Positions 42,492 through 53,424 are shown, counted from the first letter of the stretch. The stretch: 64,000 bases of DNA from Oegoconia quadripuncta (GCA_949316235.1 OX438744.1:2232001-2296000); one strand, 5' to 3'. The notes: a model not told the origin generated them from the sequence alone. Numbers and translations are program-made.

Positions 42492-45475
42492 TAATGGAAA
42501 TTGTATATGCATATTTGTATTTATTATACTATTCAAATGATGAACTACAAACGTACAGCAAAGTTTTTAAGTTTCAACTGTAAAAATGTAACTAGGTCCG
42601 TCGACTGCGTAAGGAATTTGTGTCGCACAGCAGATGTCATTGCTTTACAAGAGACGTGGCTTCTCCCTCACGACATATCTTTTCTGGGGAGCATAGATGA
42701 CAATTTTGCGTTCACTGGAAAGTCCGCGGTGGACACATCGGCAGGCGTTCTGCGAGGCAGGCCGTACGGCGGGGTGGCGCTATTGTGGAGGAAGAACCTG
42801 TTCACGTCAGTGTCGGTCATCGAGTGCGTTAGTGTGCGTCTCGCGGCAATCAAGATAGTGCTACCTGATAATATCTAGTTGATAATATTTTCTGTTTACA
42901 TGCCAACGGACTTGTATGATAATTTGTTAGAGTTTACCGAATGTCTAAGTGAAATGAGTGCGGTGATCGAAACCAGTAATGTGGATGCAGTGTACATGCT
43001 CGGCGACTTCAACCCACACCCCGGTGAGCTTTTTGCTTATGAACTGTTAAACTTTTGCTCAGAGCAGATATGGAAATGTGTGGATATAGATTTACTGCCG
43101 TCAGACACTTATACTTTCGTGAGTGATGCGCACGGCTGTCGGCGCTGGCTCGATCACTGCTTAGTGACTAGCGCTGCTGAACATACGGTTGTAAGCGTGG
43201 AGGTGCTATATGACACCTACTGGTCGGACCATCATCCTGTGGTCCTTGAATGTGACATTAACCTGATAAAGTCTAAAGTGGATTTTTCAAACGAAGGTCG
43301 TAGTGATGTAATTTGGAGCGTTAGGGACTCCAAACAAATGAATATATATGAGGAGTTTTGTCACAATAAATTGAGAGAGATAGAATTTCCTATAGAATTT
43401 CGTGATTGTGCTGACATAAAGTGTTCTGATAGTGGTCATAAACATTTAGTGGATATTATGTACAAAAGTATAATCTCTATACTCACTGAAAGTGCTATCA
43501 TTAGTTGTAATAAAATTAAGCACAATAAGGGTAAAAATGTGACTGGCTGGAATAAACATGTAAGGGACGCTCACCAAAGGGCTCGACTTTGTTTTCAAAT
43601 GTGGCAACTCTATGGCAGGCCTAGCACTGGGAATATTCACAGGGATATGGTCGAATCCCGAAGAACTTTTAAATCTAAGCTGAAGTGGTGCCAGAACAAC
43701 CAGCAACAAATTAAAATGAACATTCTTGCCCAACACCATTCCAGCAAAGATTTTAGACTCTTTTGGAAAGAGACAAACAAACTAAACCCTAAGGCGAGCC
43801 TTCCCGTGAGCGTTGCTGGCGTGTCAGAACCCGCTGAAATAGCTAGACTTTTTCAAGGGCACTTTAGAGTGGACTCGCCTCTCGGGCCGGCGGCTGTGGT
43901 GCCTAGTGCTGACTGTCGCTCTGGTAACCTGAGTATTAGATTCTCCGCGAAGGATGTGGCGCGTGTGATCAAGGATATGGTACGGGGTAAATCCCCAGGT
44001 CACGACAGGCTCAGTATTGAGCATTTACGGTACGCCGGTGTGCACCTGCCGAGGGTCTTAGCATTGTTTTTTAATCTCTGTATGAGTCATTCTCACTTGC
44101 CAGCTGATTTAATGCAAACAGTAGTTGTCCCCATTGTAAAAAACAAAACGGGAGATGCTTCGGACTTGTCCAACTATAGGCCAATTTCCCTGGCAACAGT
44201 CGTAGCAAAGGTACTGGACGGTTTGCTTGACCGACACCTGAATAAACATCTAAAATTAAATGAGGCGCAATTTGGTTTTCAACCAGGACTATCAACTGAA
44301 AGCGCGATATTTTGTCTCAAGCAAACTGTTCAGTACTATACCGCCAGGAAAACGCCGGTATATGCCTGTTTCTTGGACTTGTCCAAGGCATTTGACCTGG
44401 TAAATTACAATCTGCTGTGGAAGAAACTGGAGAGTGAGAGTGACTTACCACATGAGATTATTTCAGTGTTTCGCCATTGGTACAATAATCAGACCAATAG
44501 TGTGAGATGGGCGGGCTCTTACTCGGACATGTACAGGTTGCAGTGTGGGGTGAGGCAGGGAGGGATCACCTCTCCAAAGCTGTTCAACCTGTACATGAAC
44601 GGTCTGATCGAGGAACTCAGTGGCACTAAAATTGGCTGTCACATAGATGGTGTGTGCACAAATAACATCAGCTACGCTGATGACATGGTGCTGCTGAGTC
44701 CTTCGATCGGAGCCTTACGCAAATTATTGTATATATGTGAATCCTATGCGGTGGCCCATGGGCTCAGATACAACGCGAAAAAGAGCGAGTTTATGGTGTT
44801 CCGGGCGGGTACTAAGTGTTGTCAACATGTACCACCTATCGCTCTGAACGGTACTCCTCTCAAACGAGTATCGCAATTTAAGTATCTGGGCCATTGGGTC
44901 ACGGAGAACCTTCGTGATAATGTAGATATAGAGAGGGAGCGCAGGGCGCTGTCCGTCCGATGCAACATGTTGGCCCGCAGATTTTCTCGCTGTACCGCTC
45001 ATGTTAAGGCGACGCTTTTTAAAGCATATTGTCAGTCATTTTACACGAGCAATCTGTGGGTTAATTATACGCAGAGGACGTACAGTGCGCTGCGCGTTCA
45101 GTTTAATAACGGGTTCAGAATGCTGATGGGGCTGCCGCGTTTCTGTAGCGCATCGGGAATGTTTGCCGATGCGCATATAGACGGTTTTCACGCCATAATC
45201 AGGAAACGTAGCGCGTCAATTTTGAAGCGCGTGCGCGGCAGCTCCAACACCATCCTGAGCACACTGGCGGACAGGTGGGATTCCGTGATGCTGCGGCACT
45301 GGATATGCTTGCACCCATCCAAATAATGCTGATTGTGCCGCAGCAGTCGTATGGTCCCTTCTGTTCACAGTTATTATAGATTTAAGATACTAACTTACTC
45401 CTATTTTATTTTTAAGTTACTAACCAAAATATGGGTCTAATCCTGAAATAAACTATTTTATTTTATTTTTTTTTT
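41806..45475 (+). mobile_element. CR1/L2-group non-LTR retrotransposon, 5'-truncated
   Basis: Bounded by target duplication TATGT at 41801-41805 and 45476-45480. It carries a partial ORF1, a nearly complete ORF2 and a 150-bp 3' UTR with 'cctgaaataaac' and a (attttatttt) tail. The loss of the 5' end within ORF1 is the normal result of incomplete reverse transcription. Clade assignment rests on remembered RT features and could be L2, Kiri or a related CR1 group. Confidence 0.85.
42537..45326 (+). pseudogene. L2-like LINE ORF2: endonuclease and reverse transcriptase, one in-frame TAG
   Basis: Starting at the ATG at 42537, ORF2 would be 929 codons; codon 114 is TAG (42876-42878). The APE-type endonuclease is complete around it: N14 in SFNCKN, E39 in LQETW, Y121 in SVYMP, D157 and N159 in LGDFNP, and SDHHP at 43224-43238. 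The reverse transcriptase follows with SPGHDRLS, SNYRPISLA, motif A CFLDLSKAFD (44367-44396), CGVRQGGITSPKLFNLYMNG and the catalytic ISYADD (YADD at 44673-44684), then an FKYLGHWV thumb block. No RNase H is seen. Apart from the TAG the frame is open for 2.8 kb, so the insertion is young. Without readthrough only a 113-residue endonuclease fragment or a protein from a later start could form. Jockey-group assignment is the alternative. Confidence 0.9.
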
Positions 45476-45620
45476 TATGTCCATGCTTGCTTATCATCCA
45501 GATAGTCAGAAATTTTATAATAGCCTTTGGTAAATAATCATCATAAGGTTTTGAATTTATATAAAGGTAAATTTTGAATGTCCACTGGAACCTGATTATA
45601 AAAGCGTTATATACTGGGTT

Positions 45621-46335
45621 ATAATCCTTCCATCAGTTCTGATTTCCAAGAACACGTTATATTCAAAAGTTTAACTAGAAAACTTAAAATGAGTATTTTT
45701 CTTTTCTTTGTGTTTAAATTTTTGTTTTTTTTTTTTTGTTAGAGTTTTATTTTTCTAAGCTCCGCCAATTATGTCCGGGGAACGAGCGAGTCAACCCCAA
45801 CACGAGTATTATATTTTACTCTCTGGGGATGCCTCAATACTGTTATATACTATTACAGGAGAAATAAAAGTATTTTTATTTTTATTTTTTATTTTTATTC
45901 AAAGAAAGATATGCTCATCGAATGTGCTACTATTAGATCATCTATGCACGAAAATAGTATCACGTCCAACTCCGGACCAAACCATCATTTTAAAATTTTA
46001 ATGAGTTTCAAAAACATTTAGCCATCCCATAAGTAGTACTTTAAAAAGAAAAGTACTTCATCTAGAGACCTAACCGTCGTCATAAAAACATTTAGATAAG
46101 GTTTATATCATTGTGATTTGAATGTTCCATTCATATCAATTTACTTAGCGTTTGAGAATTTTTTATCGGTATTACCTGAAGTTGGTTATGATTAGTAAAG
46201 CTCGCAACACAACAACAACAAAATTAATGATCGAATTCTAACTTCATAATTAGAAGTTGCAGAAGCTTTTGAAAAATTCAATATATAATTCAAATTATCG
46301 ACTACATAATCTCTGAATTCATGTCCCACACTCGC
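45621..46335. other. No gene seen
   Basis: AT-rich. A 76-codon plus ORF at 45771-46001 starts in a plausible context but is low-complexity (F, L, I runs). Confidence 0.3.
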
Positions 46336-46339
46336 TGAA

Positions 46340-46460
46340 TCGCTACTTAAACAAAATGTGGAGATTTGTGACTTTGTGATGGATTTTAAATTTAATCATG
46401 TAAGTCCTATAGACATCTTAAAAGCATTTCGATCTTTAGACAAGAAAAAATCTTATAAAT
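46340..46460 (+). pseudogene. Possible LINE RT fragment
   Basis: FNHVSPIDILKAFRSLDKKK at about 46391-46450 resembles the RT-0/1 region of CR1/L2-type LINEs (xxVSxxDILxAxxSLxxKKSxG). It is only about 35 codons and ends in AT-rich sequence. Confidence 0.4.
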
Positions 46461-46554
46461 TTTCTTTTTTTATTTGTTTTATTATTCGTTATAGGATTTT
46501 TTCTTTTGCACACAATTTACTGCTAAACCCCAAATTTACTAAGTTTCCTATTTC

Positions 46555-46665
46555 AATGCTCAGGTTGGCTGGAAGAGATCTATTAAAGAGATAAGTCCAC
46601 CTTTGTACGTGACCTATTGTTTGTACTCTGTTATTGTAATATTTTGGTGCAATAAAGAAAAAAAA
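46555..46665 (+). mobile_element. LINE-delta tail
   Basis: 'ggttggctggaagagatct', 'aagtccacctttgtacgtga', 'ttggtgcaataaagaaaa'. It serves as the unbroken reference for 24455-24665. Confidence 0.7.
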
Positions 46666-46782
46666 CTGCCGAGCTTCACGGTTTATCAGTAAAAAATATT
46701 AGTGCCGCAATTGATTGTGTTTCACCACACTTAGCTTGTATTTTAATATATATAATAATTAATAATTTTGTAATATGTAAAC

Positions 46783-46940
46783 TTTTTTTTTAAAGAGCAA
46801 CCTCTCAAGTTACTTGCTTGTTCTTCTCAGAGAAAAATTGCCTTTTGAACAAGCAGTACCTTTAAAAATGTAAAATCTGACTATTTTAAGTGTACCCTGT
46901 GTACCTACAAAATAAAGCATTTTTGATTTGATTTGATAAG
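46783..46940 (+). mobile_element. LINE-beta tail
   Basis: 'aaagagcaacctctcaagtt', 'gaacaagcagtacctttaaa' and 'acaaaataaagcatttttga', then (tttga) units. Confidence 0.75.
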
Positions 46941-48105
46941 AACAAAACATTATAAATCTAGTATTTCAGAAATTTATAGAAATTCAATAACTCAATATTA
47001 TTTTCGGTAAAAGATCAGTTTTAACAAATGAGCTCTCCTTGTAAGTATCACTCTACCATAGCAATGTTATTATTTAACTAATAATAAAGCAAACATAAGG
47101 TAAATTTAGTTATACACTTAACAATAACAATAAAAAGGAATACTTGAGTGAGAAATTGAGAGACTTTGTTAACAGTTATGATTAAAAAAAAATGAACAGA
47201 AGTATATATATGATTGTCCGAACAAAGTCTAGGCTTATCATTTTGAATCAAACTGTAAAGAGAACACATACATACATTTATGAAAGCAGCGTTTTTGTTA
47301 GCTTTAGACAGACGTCACCGTTGACTGCATAGCCACCTTTAGTGTTATGTTGTTTACGCGAATTCGTGAGGGAAACTTATTTATTGCTAATAAATATTAT
47401 GTAGCATTAAAGGTTATACGTAAAGTTTCTGTGACTTGGCCTAATCAGACAATATTAGTTTTGGTAACATACGTCTCGCATGTAATATGAACAGGACCGA
47501 ATTAAGGGCCAAAAACAAGGAATAAAATCCCGCGATGCGAATTCGTAATTCAAAGTCAAAGTCGAAAATGTATTTTTTAATGTAAGATACAAAAATATTC
47601 ATCAGTGAAAACCAGTTTTGCTTCATCCGACTTCAAATTGCAGAATTGAAGAAGTTGCGCCAAAAACTTCATAACTACAATCTTTCAAATATCCAACTTC
47701 ATAACTAATATTATTGTTATTAGTTATTAACATGAACTAAAAACAAAACAAGAGGACCGACAATCGCCACACTGAAAACCATACCTCGCAACATTTCAAA
47801 ATCTGGAAATAAATAGCTTAAAATTACTGTTCAATTCAAAAAATAAATGAAGAAAATAATCTTAATTAGTCAAGACTGTTTGTATCAGCGCCATCTAGTT
47901 TTAATGGATCTTGGGAGTTAGTCGTCTTTAACCAAAGAAAAATAAGATGACACGCGTAGTTAAGTCGACATAAAATTAATAACGCCAAAACTTATCGCCC
48001 AATTAATTAGATATCTTTGGCTGGATGCAAGCTGCTTGTAACTAGTCGCTCTGAAAATCTATGATGATGAACTGGTTGTACAGAATTCATGTTCGTATTT
48101 ATTGA
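46941..48105. other. No gene seen
   Basis: AT-rich single-copy-looking DNA. 'caaagtcaaagtcgaaaatg' at 47551-47571 resembles a LINE-gamma tail start. No other structure is seen. Confidence 0.3.
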
Positions 48106-48111
48106 GATTTC

Positions 48112-48280
48112 TTTCTTTTACCATAGATGATTTCCCTTTCCGAAGCTGTAGTAGCTTGGAGATACTGACTGACAAATAAATGCAATAAGCCTTTAATATT
48201 TTCAGAAGATTTTAATTGACATTCAACAAATGATATCATGTATCTTACGTTGAAATAAATACTTGAAGTTTGAAGTTTTG
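48112..48280 (+). mobile_element. LINE-alpha 3' UTR
   Basis: 'ttccctttccgaagctgtag', 'cattcaacaaatgatatcat' and the end 'cttgaagtttgaagttt'. Confidence 0.75.
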
Positions 48281-48324
48281 GTATTACCACCAAAATAATA
48301 AGGGTTCGAATTCAAAATCGTCCG

Positions 48325-48513
48325 CGTGGCAGATTTCATCAAAATCGGTTCAGCAAAAAAAAATTGCCTGTATGTTACTCCAGGTCCTAATCTGTCTACC
48401 AATCAAATTTCAGCCAAATCAGACCTGCCGTTTAGGCGTGAAGAGGAAACAAACACATACATACATGCGACATACACACACACACACTTTCGCATTTATA
48501 ATATTAGTTGGGA
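48325..48513 (-). mobile_element. Helitron-like repeat
   Basis: Minus strand TCCCAACTAATATTATAAAT follows A (A|TC). It has an internal CA run (48475-48486) and 'gaaccgattttgatgaaatc' near the other end. It is closest to 11801-12008. Confidence 0.7.
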
Positions 48514-48831
48514 TAAAACTTTGTTTTAAACTGTGAAGTCATTATTATCACATTATAAGTCTCGACTTCTTAAAGAATTCTCCAAGAACAACCTACAAAC
48601 TATTTACAGTGAAGTCTCATCACTGAATTTTGGCAAAGCATCGGGAAAGTTCGACGATTTGTCATCGTTGCGTATTCGCGTAGCGAGTTTATTTCTTAAC
48701 CTTAAAAGTTCACAAACTTCGACGTCCCATAGTTCCGGTGAAAAGAGAATTATATGAAATATATAAATATATCTTTGTACATACACACAGCGCCATCTAG
48801 TTCCACACTAAGCAACTGGGCTTGTATTATA

Positions 48832-50150
48832 CATTCAGTGTACTAAGTATCGGGAATTTGTCAATAAAACAAAAAATACAAATTATTCATCTAAATTTAT
48901 TTTATCGCCTTCAAAGTAGGCCCCATCGCTTGCAATACAACATCTCCACCGCTTCACCCAGTCTTCCATACATTTTTCATAGGCTATTTGCGGTATGGCC
49001 TTTAGCTCATTCAGCGAATTTTCTTTTATGGCTTCTATCGACTCAAAACGTTTTCCTCGAAGTGGTAATTTTAACTTGGGAAATAAAAAAAATTCAGACG
49101 GAGCCATATCAGGTGAATACGGTGCTTGGTCGAGAACTTTTGTTGAATTTTTCGCTAAAAACTCTTTCACTATAATGGCTGTGTGTGATGGTGCATTATC
49201 ATGGTGCAGCATCCATGAGTTGTGTTGCCACAAATCTGGACGTTTTCGGCGGATACTCTCACGCAAACGCTTCATGACGCCTAAATAATATTCTTTATTC
49301 ACTGTTTCTCCCTCTGGAAGGAATTCGGAGTGAACCACACCACGGTAGTCAAAAAAAACTGTCAGCATCACCTTGATTTTGGAGCGACTTTGCCGCGGTT
49401 TTTTGGGTTTCGGCTCGTTTTCGAGACGCCATTCTGAAGACTGTTGGCTTGTTTGCATGTCGTACTCATAAACCCATGTCTCGTCGCCAGTTATTATACG
49501 TTTCATAAAGGTCGGATCCGTAGAAGCTCGGGAAACCATGTCTTCAGCGACATGCTTTCGCTGCGCTTTTTGAACAAAATTGAGCTCTTTTGGAACTAGT
49601 CGAGCGGCGACGTGTTTCATGCCTAAAATGTCAATGAGAATGTTGTGGACGGACTTAAAAGATATGTTCACCTCACTAGCCAACTCTCTCAGACTCATAC
49701 GTCGATTTTCGAGCACTAGCTTCTTGATTCTGTCGATGTTTTCTTTGGTCGTAGCGGTTGAAGGTCTACCAGAACGAGGCAAGTCTACTACTACTTCTCG
49801 GCCTTCTTTAAAAGCCTTATACCATTCATAAGCCCTTGTTTTCGATATACACGATTCGCCGTAGGTATTTCGCAACATTTTTAGTGATTCACCACATGAA
49901 ATATCATTTGAAACACAAAATTTAAGGCACACTCTTTGTTCAACAATATTTTCCATTGTAAAAATCGCCGAGGACTCAAAACTATGACCAACAAAAAGTG
50001 TAGTTTAAAACAAATTAAATGACAGATCCCGCTCAAATTTTGCGCGCTAAATCAGTACAGTGCTACCAACATGCAGTAAAAAAATTAGAACGACCTCTTT
50101 TACGCGGGTCTTTTTATTGACATATTCCCGATACTTTTTACACAGAGTAG
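48832..50150 (-). mobile_element. Full-length mariner element
   Basis: About 1.32 kb with TA on both sides (48830-48831 and 50151-50152). Inverted ends of about 38 bp share 'aagtatcgggaat' and 'tgtcaataaaa'; the left has 'cagtgtact' where the right has 'ctgtgtaaa'. One ORF fills most of it. The size, TA target, TIRs and DDxD-type transposase are all as expected for mariner (DD34D group). Confidence 0.95.
48883..49956 (-). CDS. Mariner transposase, third catalytic residue D288E
   Basis: This is an uninterrupted 357-aa protein, slightly longer than the roughly 345-aa family norm. Residues 1-110 form two helix-turn-helix motifs for TIR binding (FKEGREVVVDLPRSGRPST at 49-67). RLVPKEL at 119-125 is the WVPHEL-like linker. 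The catalytic triad should be D158 (GDETWVYEYD), D253 (LHHDNAPSH) and an Asp in the YSPDxAPSDFF block. Here that block is YSPDMAPSEFFLFPKLK, so residue 288 is Glu, codon GAA on the minus strand at 49093-49095, exactly 34 residues after D253. The spacing is DD34 but with E, the Tc1-type residue in a mariner framework. Reported Asp-to-Glu changes at this site in mariner abolish activity (recalled), so the protein may be inactive despite an intact ORF. Subfamily assignment (vertumnana-like) is tentative. The ATG lies 194 bp inside the right end. Confidence 0.95.
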   Translation of the reverse strand: MENIVEQRVCLKFCVSNDISCGESLKMLRNTYGESCISKTRAYEWYKAFKEGREVVVDLPRSGRPSTATTKENIDRIKKLVLENRRMSLRELASEVNISFKSVHNILIDILGMKHVAARLVPKELNFVQKAQRKHVAEDMVSRASTDPTFMKRIITGDETWVYEYDMQTSQQSSEWRLENEPKPKKPRQSRSKIKVMLTVFFDYRGVVHSEFLPEGETVNKEYYLGVMKRLRESIRRKRPDLWQHNSWMLHHDNAPSHTAIIVKEFLAKNSTKVLDQAPYSPDMAPSEFFLFPKLKLPLRGKRFESIEAIKENSLNELKAIPQIAYEKCMEDWVKRWRCCIASDGAYFEGDKINLDE

Positions 50151-50340
50151 TATATACCAGATGGTTGATAAACCACACAAATACATTTTATTTGTAAATA
50201 AATACATATATAAATGAAAAGCATCCATAACTCGGGAACACGTGTCTGTATTCATCATACAAACATATGCCCCTAGCGGGATTCGAACCCGCGACCTATT
50301 GGTAAGTAGTCAGAGCTTCTAACTACTAAAACACGTCGTT

Positions 50341-50695
50341 AAATTCCTCATGGATATAGACTTATATTTATTTAACACAGAATAACAATAGCAATGACAA
50401 GAAAACTTTTCCGAATCACCCTGAAGGTATGTACCATATTCTTTTGGAGTATGCCCGTAATGCTCCATAAAGGCAAATTCTACTTAAAATATTAGATATT
50501 ATTTCGTTAGATCTAGGTACATTTAAATGTGCTTTGGTCGAAACTATTTCCTTTGTAAGTAAAGTTATAGTATATAAGTTTATTTTTCATAGTCTTAAGA
50601 AATTATAGTAAATATAGCTTAAAGTATAATAGGGTTGGCATAATCACTTGAGTGATTAAAGCCTATAAAAAAATACAGTTTAAAAAAATACTTTA
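50341..50695. other. No gene seen
   Basis: AT-rich sequence between the SINE-A and the next SINE-B. Confidence 0.3.
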
Positions 50696-50699
50696 ACAC

Positions 50700-51000
50700 A
50701 ATACACAATTCGGAGGTCGCGGGTTCGATCCCCAGCGGGGTACATGTTTAAGTACTCGGTTTGGTTAGTGGTAGGGCATTTTAAATGTCCGCTTGTCTAG
50801 CTACCACCATCTTATCTAAATCTGCCGCCAAGCAGCAATGTTAATAGCATTGTTGTGTTCCGATTGTCAGACATAAGATAGCCAGTCCTCCAAATGTGTT
50901 GGGGTTTGCGGGTCAGTACGCTTCCACCTTCAACCTCGTCATCACTTAACATCAAGTGTGATTGAGGTCAAGTATCAACCCGTTGTGCATAACAAAAAAA
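50700..51000 (+). mobile_element. SINE-B, first ~35 bp of head missing
   Basis: Starts at 'acacaattcggaggtcgcgg' with intact B-box GGGTTCGATCCCC and ends 'cgttgtgcataacaaaaaaa'. Confidence 0.85.
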
Positions 51001-51044
51001 ATATGTATACATAATTCTGCCATGTAACGCCATACTATTCATCA

Positions 51045-51316
51045 AATAGTAGTGGTAGAGCCACGCTGTAAGCTATTAGCTTGCAGCATGAATGGGCCGG
51101 CTCGACCGGGGAAGTATCACCCTCTCGCAGAAGACCGACGTCTGAGTAGTGGCATTTTGCCACTGCGCTTCGTCCGGTGAGCGAGGGCGCCGGAGGCCCA
51201 CCTTCCAGTCTCTCTCCAGAATGGTAGCGGTATTTAAAGAGTTAGTACCCCAGGAGGGTACCAGCACTGCTGGAGAATCCCTCATCGCTCAGGCTGCCCT
51301 ACTTATTCTGGGGTGG
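51045..51316 (+). repeat. GC-rich head segment fused to a LINE-epsilon tail
   Basis: 'gtagagccacgctgtaagc', 'gggccggctcgaccgggga', 'cctcatcgctcaggctgcc'. It is GC-rich and has no ORF with a known domain. It continues without poly-A into LINE-epsilon 3' sequence at 51317. It may be a chimeric SINE-like unit or two abutting fragments. Confidence 0.4.
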
Positions 51317-51445
51317 ACACCTTCCTCAAAGGCCGGCAACGCATCTGTGACCCTTTTGGTGTTGCGGGTGCCCATGGGCGGCGGTGATTGCTTTCCATCA
51401 GGTGACCCGCATGCTCGTTTGCCGCCCTCTCATATAAAAAAAAAA
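51317..51445 (+). pseudogene. LINE-epsilon last ~35 codons and 3' UTR
   Basis: TFLKAGNAS-type reading 'accttcctcaaaggccggc' through 'gtgcccatgggcggcgg' to the end 'cgtttgccgccctctcatat' and a poly-A tail (51434-51452). Confidence 0.75.
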
Positions 51446-51452
51446 AAAAAAA

Positions 51453-52390
51453 ACTTTGTATAAATAATTGAGTAAGCAAAGCAACCTGTTGTGTGCAAGT
51501 GTGCCATGATATATCATCACTAATTAGTGGAAACTGTTTTGGCTATTGTTATATTTTTGTTACAAGCGTATTGTGTTAACATTGGGTCTATATTAAAACG
51601 TATACATTAAATACTCCTATTTTTAACTCGCATAACATAATCCGCATAATTTTAAAACCGCATAATCTTAATGTGCATAATATTAATAATTCATAACAAT
51701 AACAAAGCATAAATTTAATAAGTATAATATTACTTTTCATACGTTGAACCTAACATCGAAGGTTAAGGCGGGAGGAGCGAAGCGAACCTAACCAACAGTG
51801 TCGGGGTGCTCCGACCCATCTTGATCGCTCGCCACAATATGATGAGCAAGTTTTATACAGCTTTAAATAACTATGTATAGGTACTCGGTAATATGTTATG
51901 TAAATTGATTTTATAAATAATAAGGTTATACTAGATAATGTTATGTACATTTATATTATGTGATTTTATTATCAGGCGGATTTAATATTATGCGCATTTG
52001 CGTTATGCCAAGTCTGTTATGCGGATTTATATTAGGACAATTAGATTATGTCAATTAAAGGACACCCATTAACATTCGCTGTTTCTTTGCCAGATATAAA
52101 TAAAATATAAAAAAGGATTTAAAAAAAAACGCCTTCAAAAAACCTGGAAAAAATAATTTAATTAAACTACTGCAATAATAGTTTCCCTGTGTAGGAAAAT
52201 TATCCAATTCCTCAAAGAGGCAAACCTGAGCAACGAACTGTAGGTTAGTGGCGATCACAATAGATCGGCAACGGTCGCAGTGATACAGGTCTCCGTTGAC
52301 CTGCAACAGCCACATACACATACAATACAATTCCCTGTGTAAAAACTACAAAATCGTCTAAATATGTAATGCCATTCTGATGTTTACCAT
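51453..52390. other. No gene seen
   Basis: Contains a string of 'ataat..gcataat' repeats (51620-51720 and 51955-52050) of imprecise period, with 'cgcataa', 'gtgcataa', 'atgcgca' and 'atgcgga' variants. No ORF of note. Confidence 0.35.
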
Positions 52391-52590
52391 GATTACACTA
52401 AAACTACTGGACCGATTGCGCTGAAATTACAATGGGACCAACTCGACGGTATCCCCTTTCATTTACAAAAGAACCATGTGAATCAACCGCTAAATCTCGG
52501 AGATATCGGTGTACATACATTAAAAAAAAAAAAAAATACGCCCCGAATACAGAACCTTCTCCTTTTTTGAAGTCGTTTAAAAATACATCC
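52391..52590 (+). repeat. Decayed 'gaccgattgcgctgaa' repeat
   Basis: 'aaactactggaccgattgcg' at the start and 'ctccttttttgaagtcgttt' at the end, the same ends as in 7860 and 35205. A poly-A run splits it at 52524-52537. Confidence 0.45.
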
Positions 52591-53424
52591 TGACAAAGGC
52601 TGGACGCACATATACACACACACACACATATCCCCGTCAATCACACAACAACTGTCGTTTTTCGTTGGGCGTTGAAATTGTTTGAAATTATACTTTGTAA
52701 TAACCATCCAGTACCATAAGGGTGACTTTATAAGTTTTCTTGATCCGGCCCTGAATTCCTAACGTTCTCCGAAGACAGTTTCAGAACAGTCAATAAGGTT
52801 GAAGTAGTTGGAAAGCGGCAGATCACTTCTGTAACGAATTGTTATAGCGGCAAGGTAAGGGTCTATAATAGTGGATTGTTTAACAAGGGACTAAATCGAG
52901 CTATTATACCGGTAATTGCTGTTTAGTATCGACTAAAAAGCTAATTTTCTCTCTAGGTGCTAAAAACGAAAGTTATAAAATTACATCTAAAAAAAATTTG
53001 TTTATAAATGCATAAATGCAAATGCAGTCTTTGGTCTTGCTTTTACTGTTCCGTGGTTTTGGTGTTCTAATGACAATTAATAAGACAACAAGGTTGAGTC
53101 CCTAGGGATAGAAGATACGCTTTGACCATAAGGAAAGCTATAATAATACACTTTTATGACAACTGTTAAAAAAGTAATTAGAGTAATCGTTGTCATTTTT
53201 TATCAATCAATAAAATTTGCTTTATTACTTAATAAGATAGATTTTTCTTTAAATAAATAAATAAATCCAACTGTATTTCTCGTACGATAACTATCAAAGT
53301 TAATAAAAATATTTATGCGACCTACATCCTTTGCTCTTACTCCGAGCATGTCATTAAGGAATGAGTGTAATATATTTTAATGCTAAAAACTAATTATTTC
53401 AAACACATATTTCACTTTTTCCCT
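52591..53424. other. No gene seen
   Basis: AT-rich sequence. A short (CA)n lies at 52612-52626. Confidence 0.3.

Larger units (their letters stand above)
41575..45620 (-). mobile_element. LINE-gamma 3' end split by the L2-like LINE
   Basis: Only 41575-41805 and 45476-45620 belong to this feature. The left part starts with a (caaagt)n tail and ends 'gaatatcgccgagcggtc'. The right part resumes 'ccatgcttgcttatcatcc'. The uninterrupted order at 34615-34930 confirms the split. Confidence 0.8.
48763..50340 (-). mobile_element. SINE-A split by mariner
   Basis: Only 48763-48831 (3' half) and 50151-50340 (head half) belong to it. The halves meet at 'cttgtattata'/'taccagatggttgata', the order seen intact at 23140-23160. 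The B-box CGGGTTCGAATCCCG region is near 50280-50294. Confidence 0.85.

Noticed and set aside
42501..42878. Separate small gene upstream of the LINE ORF
   Set aside because: It is the endonuclease N-terminal part of ORF2 in the same frame, cut by the TAG at 42876.
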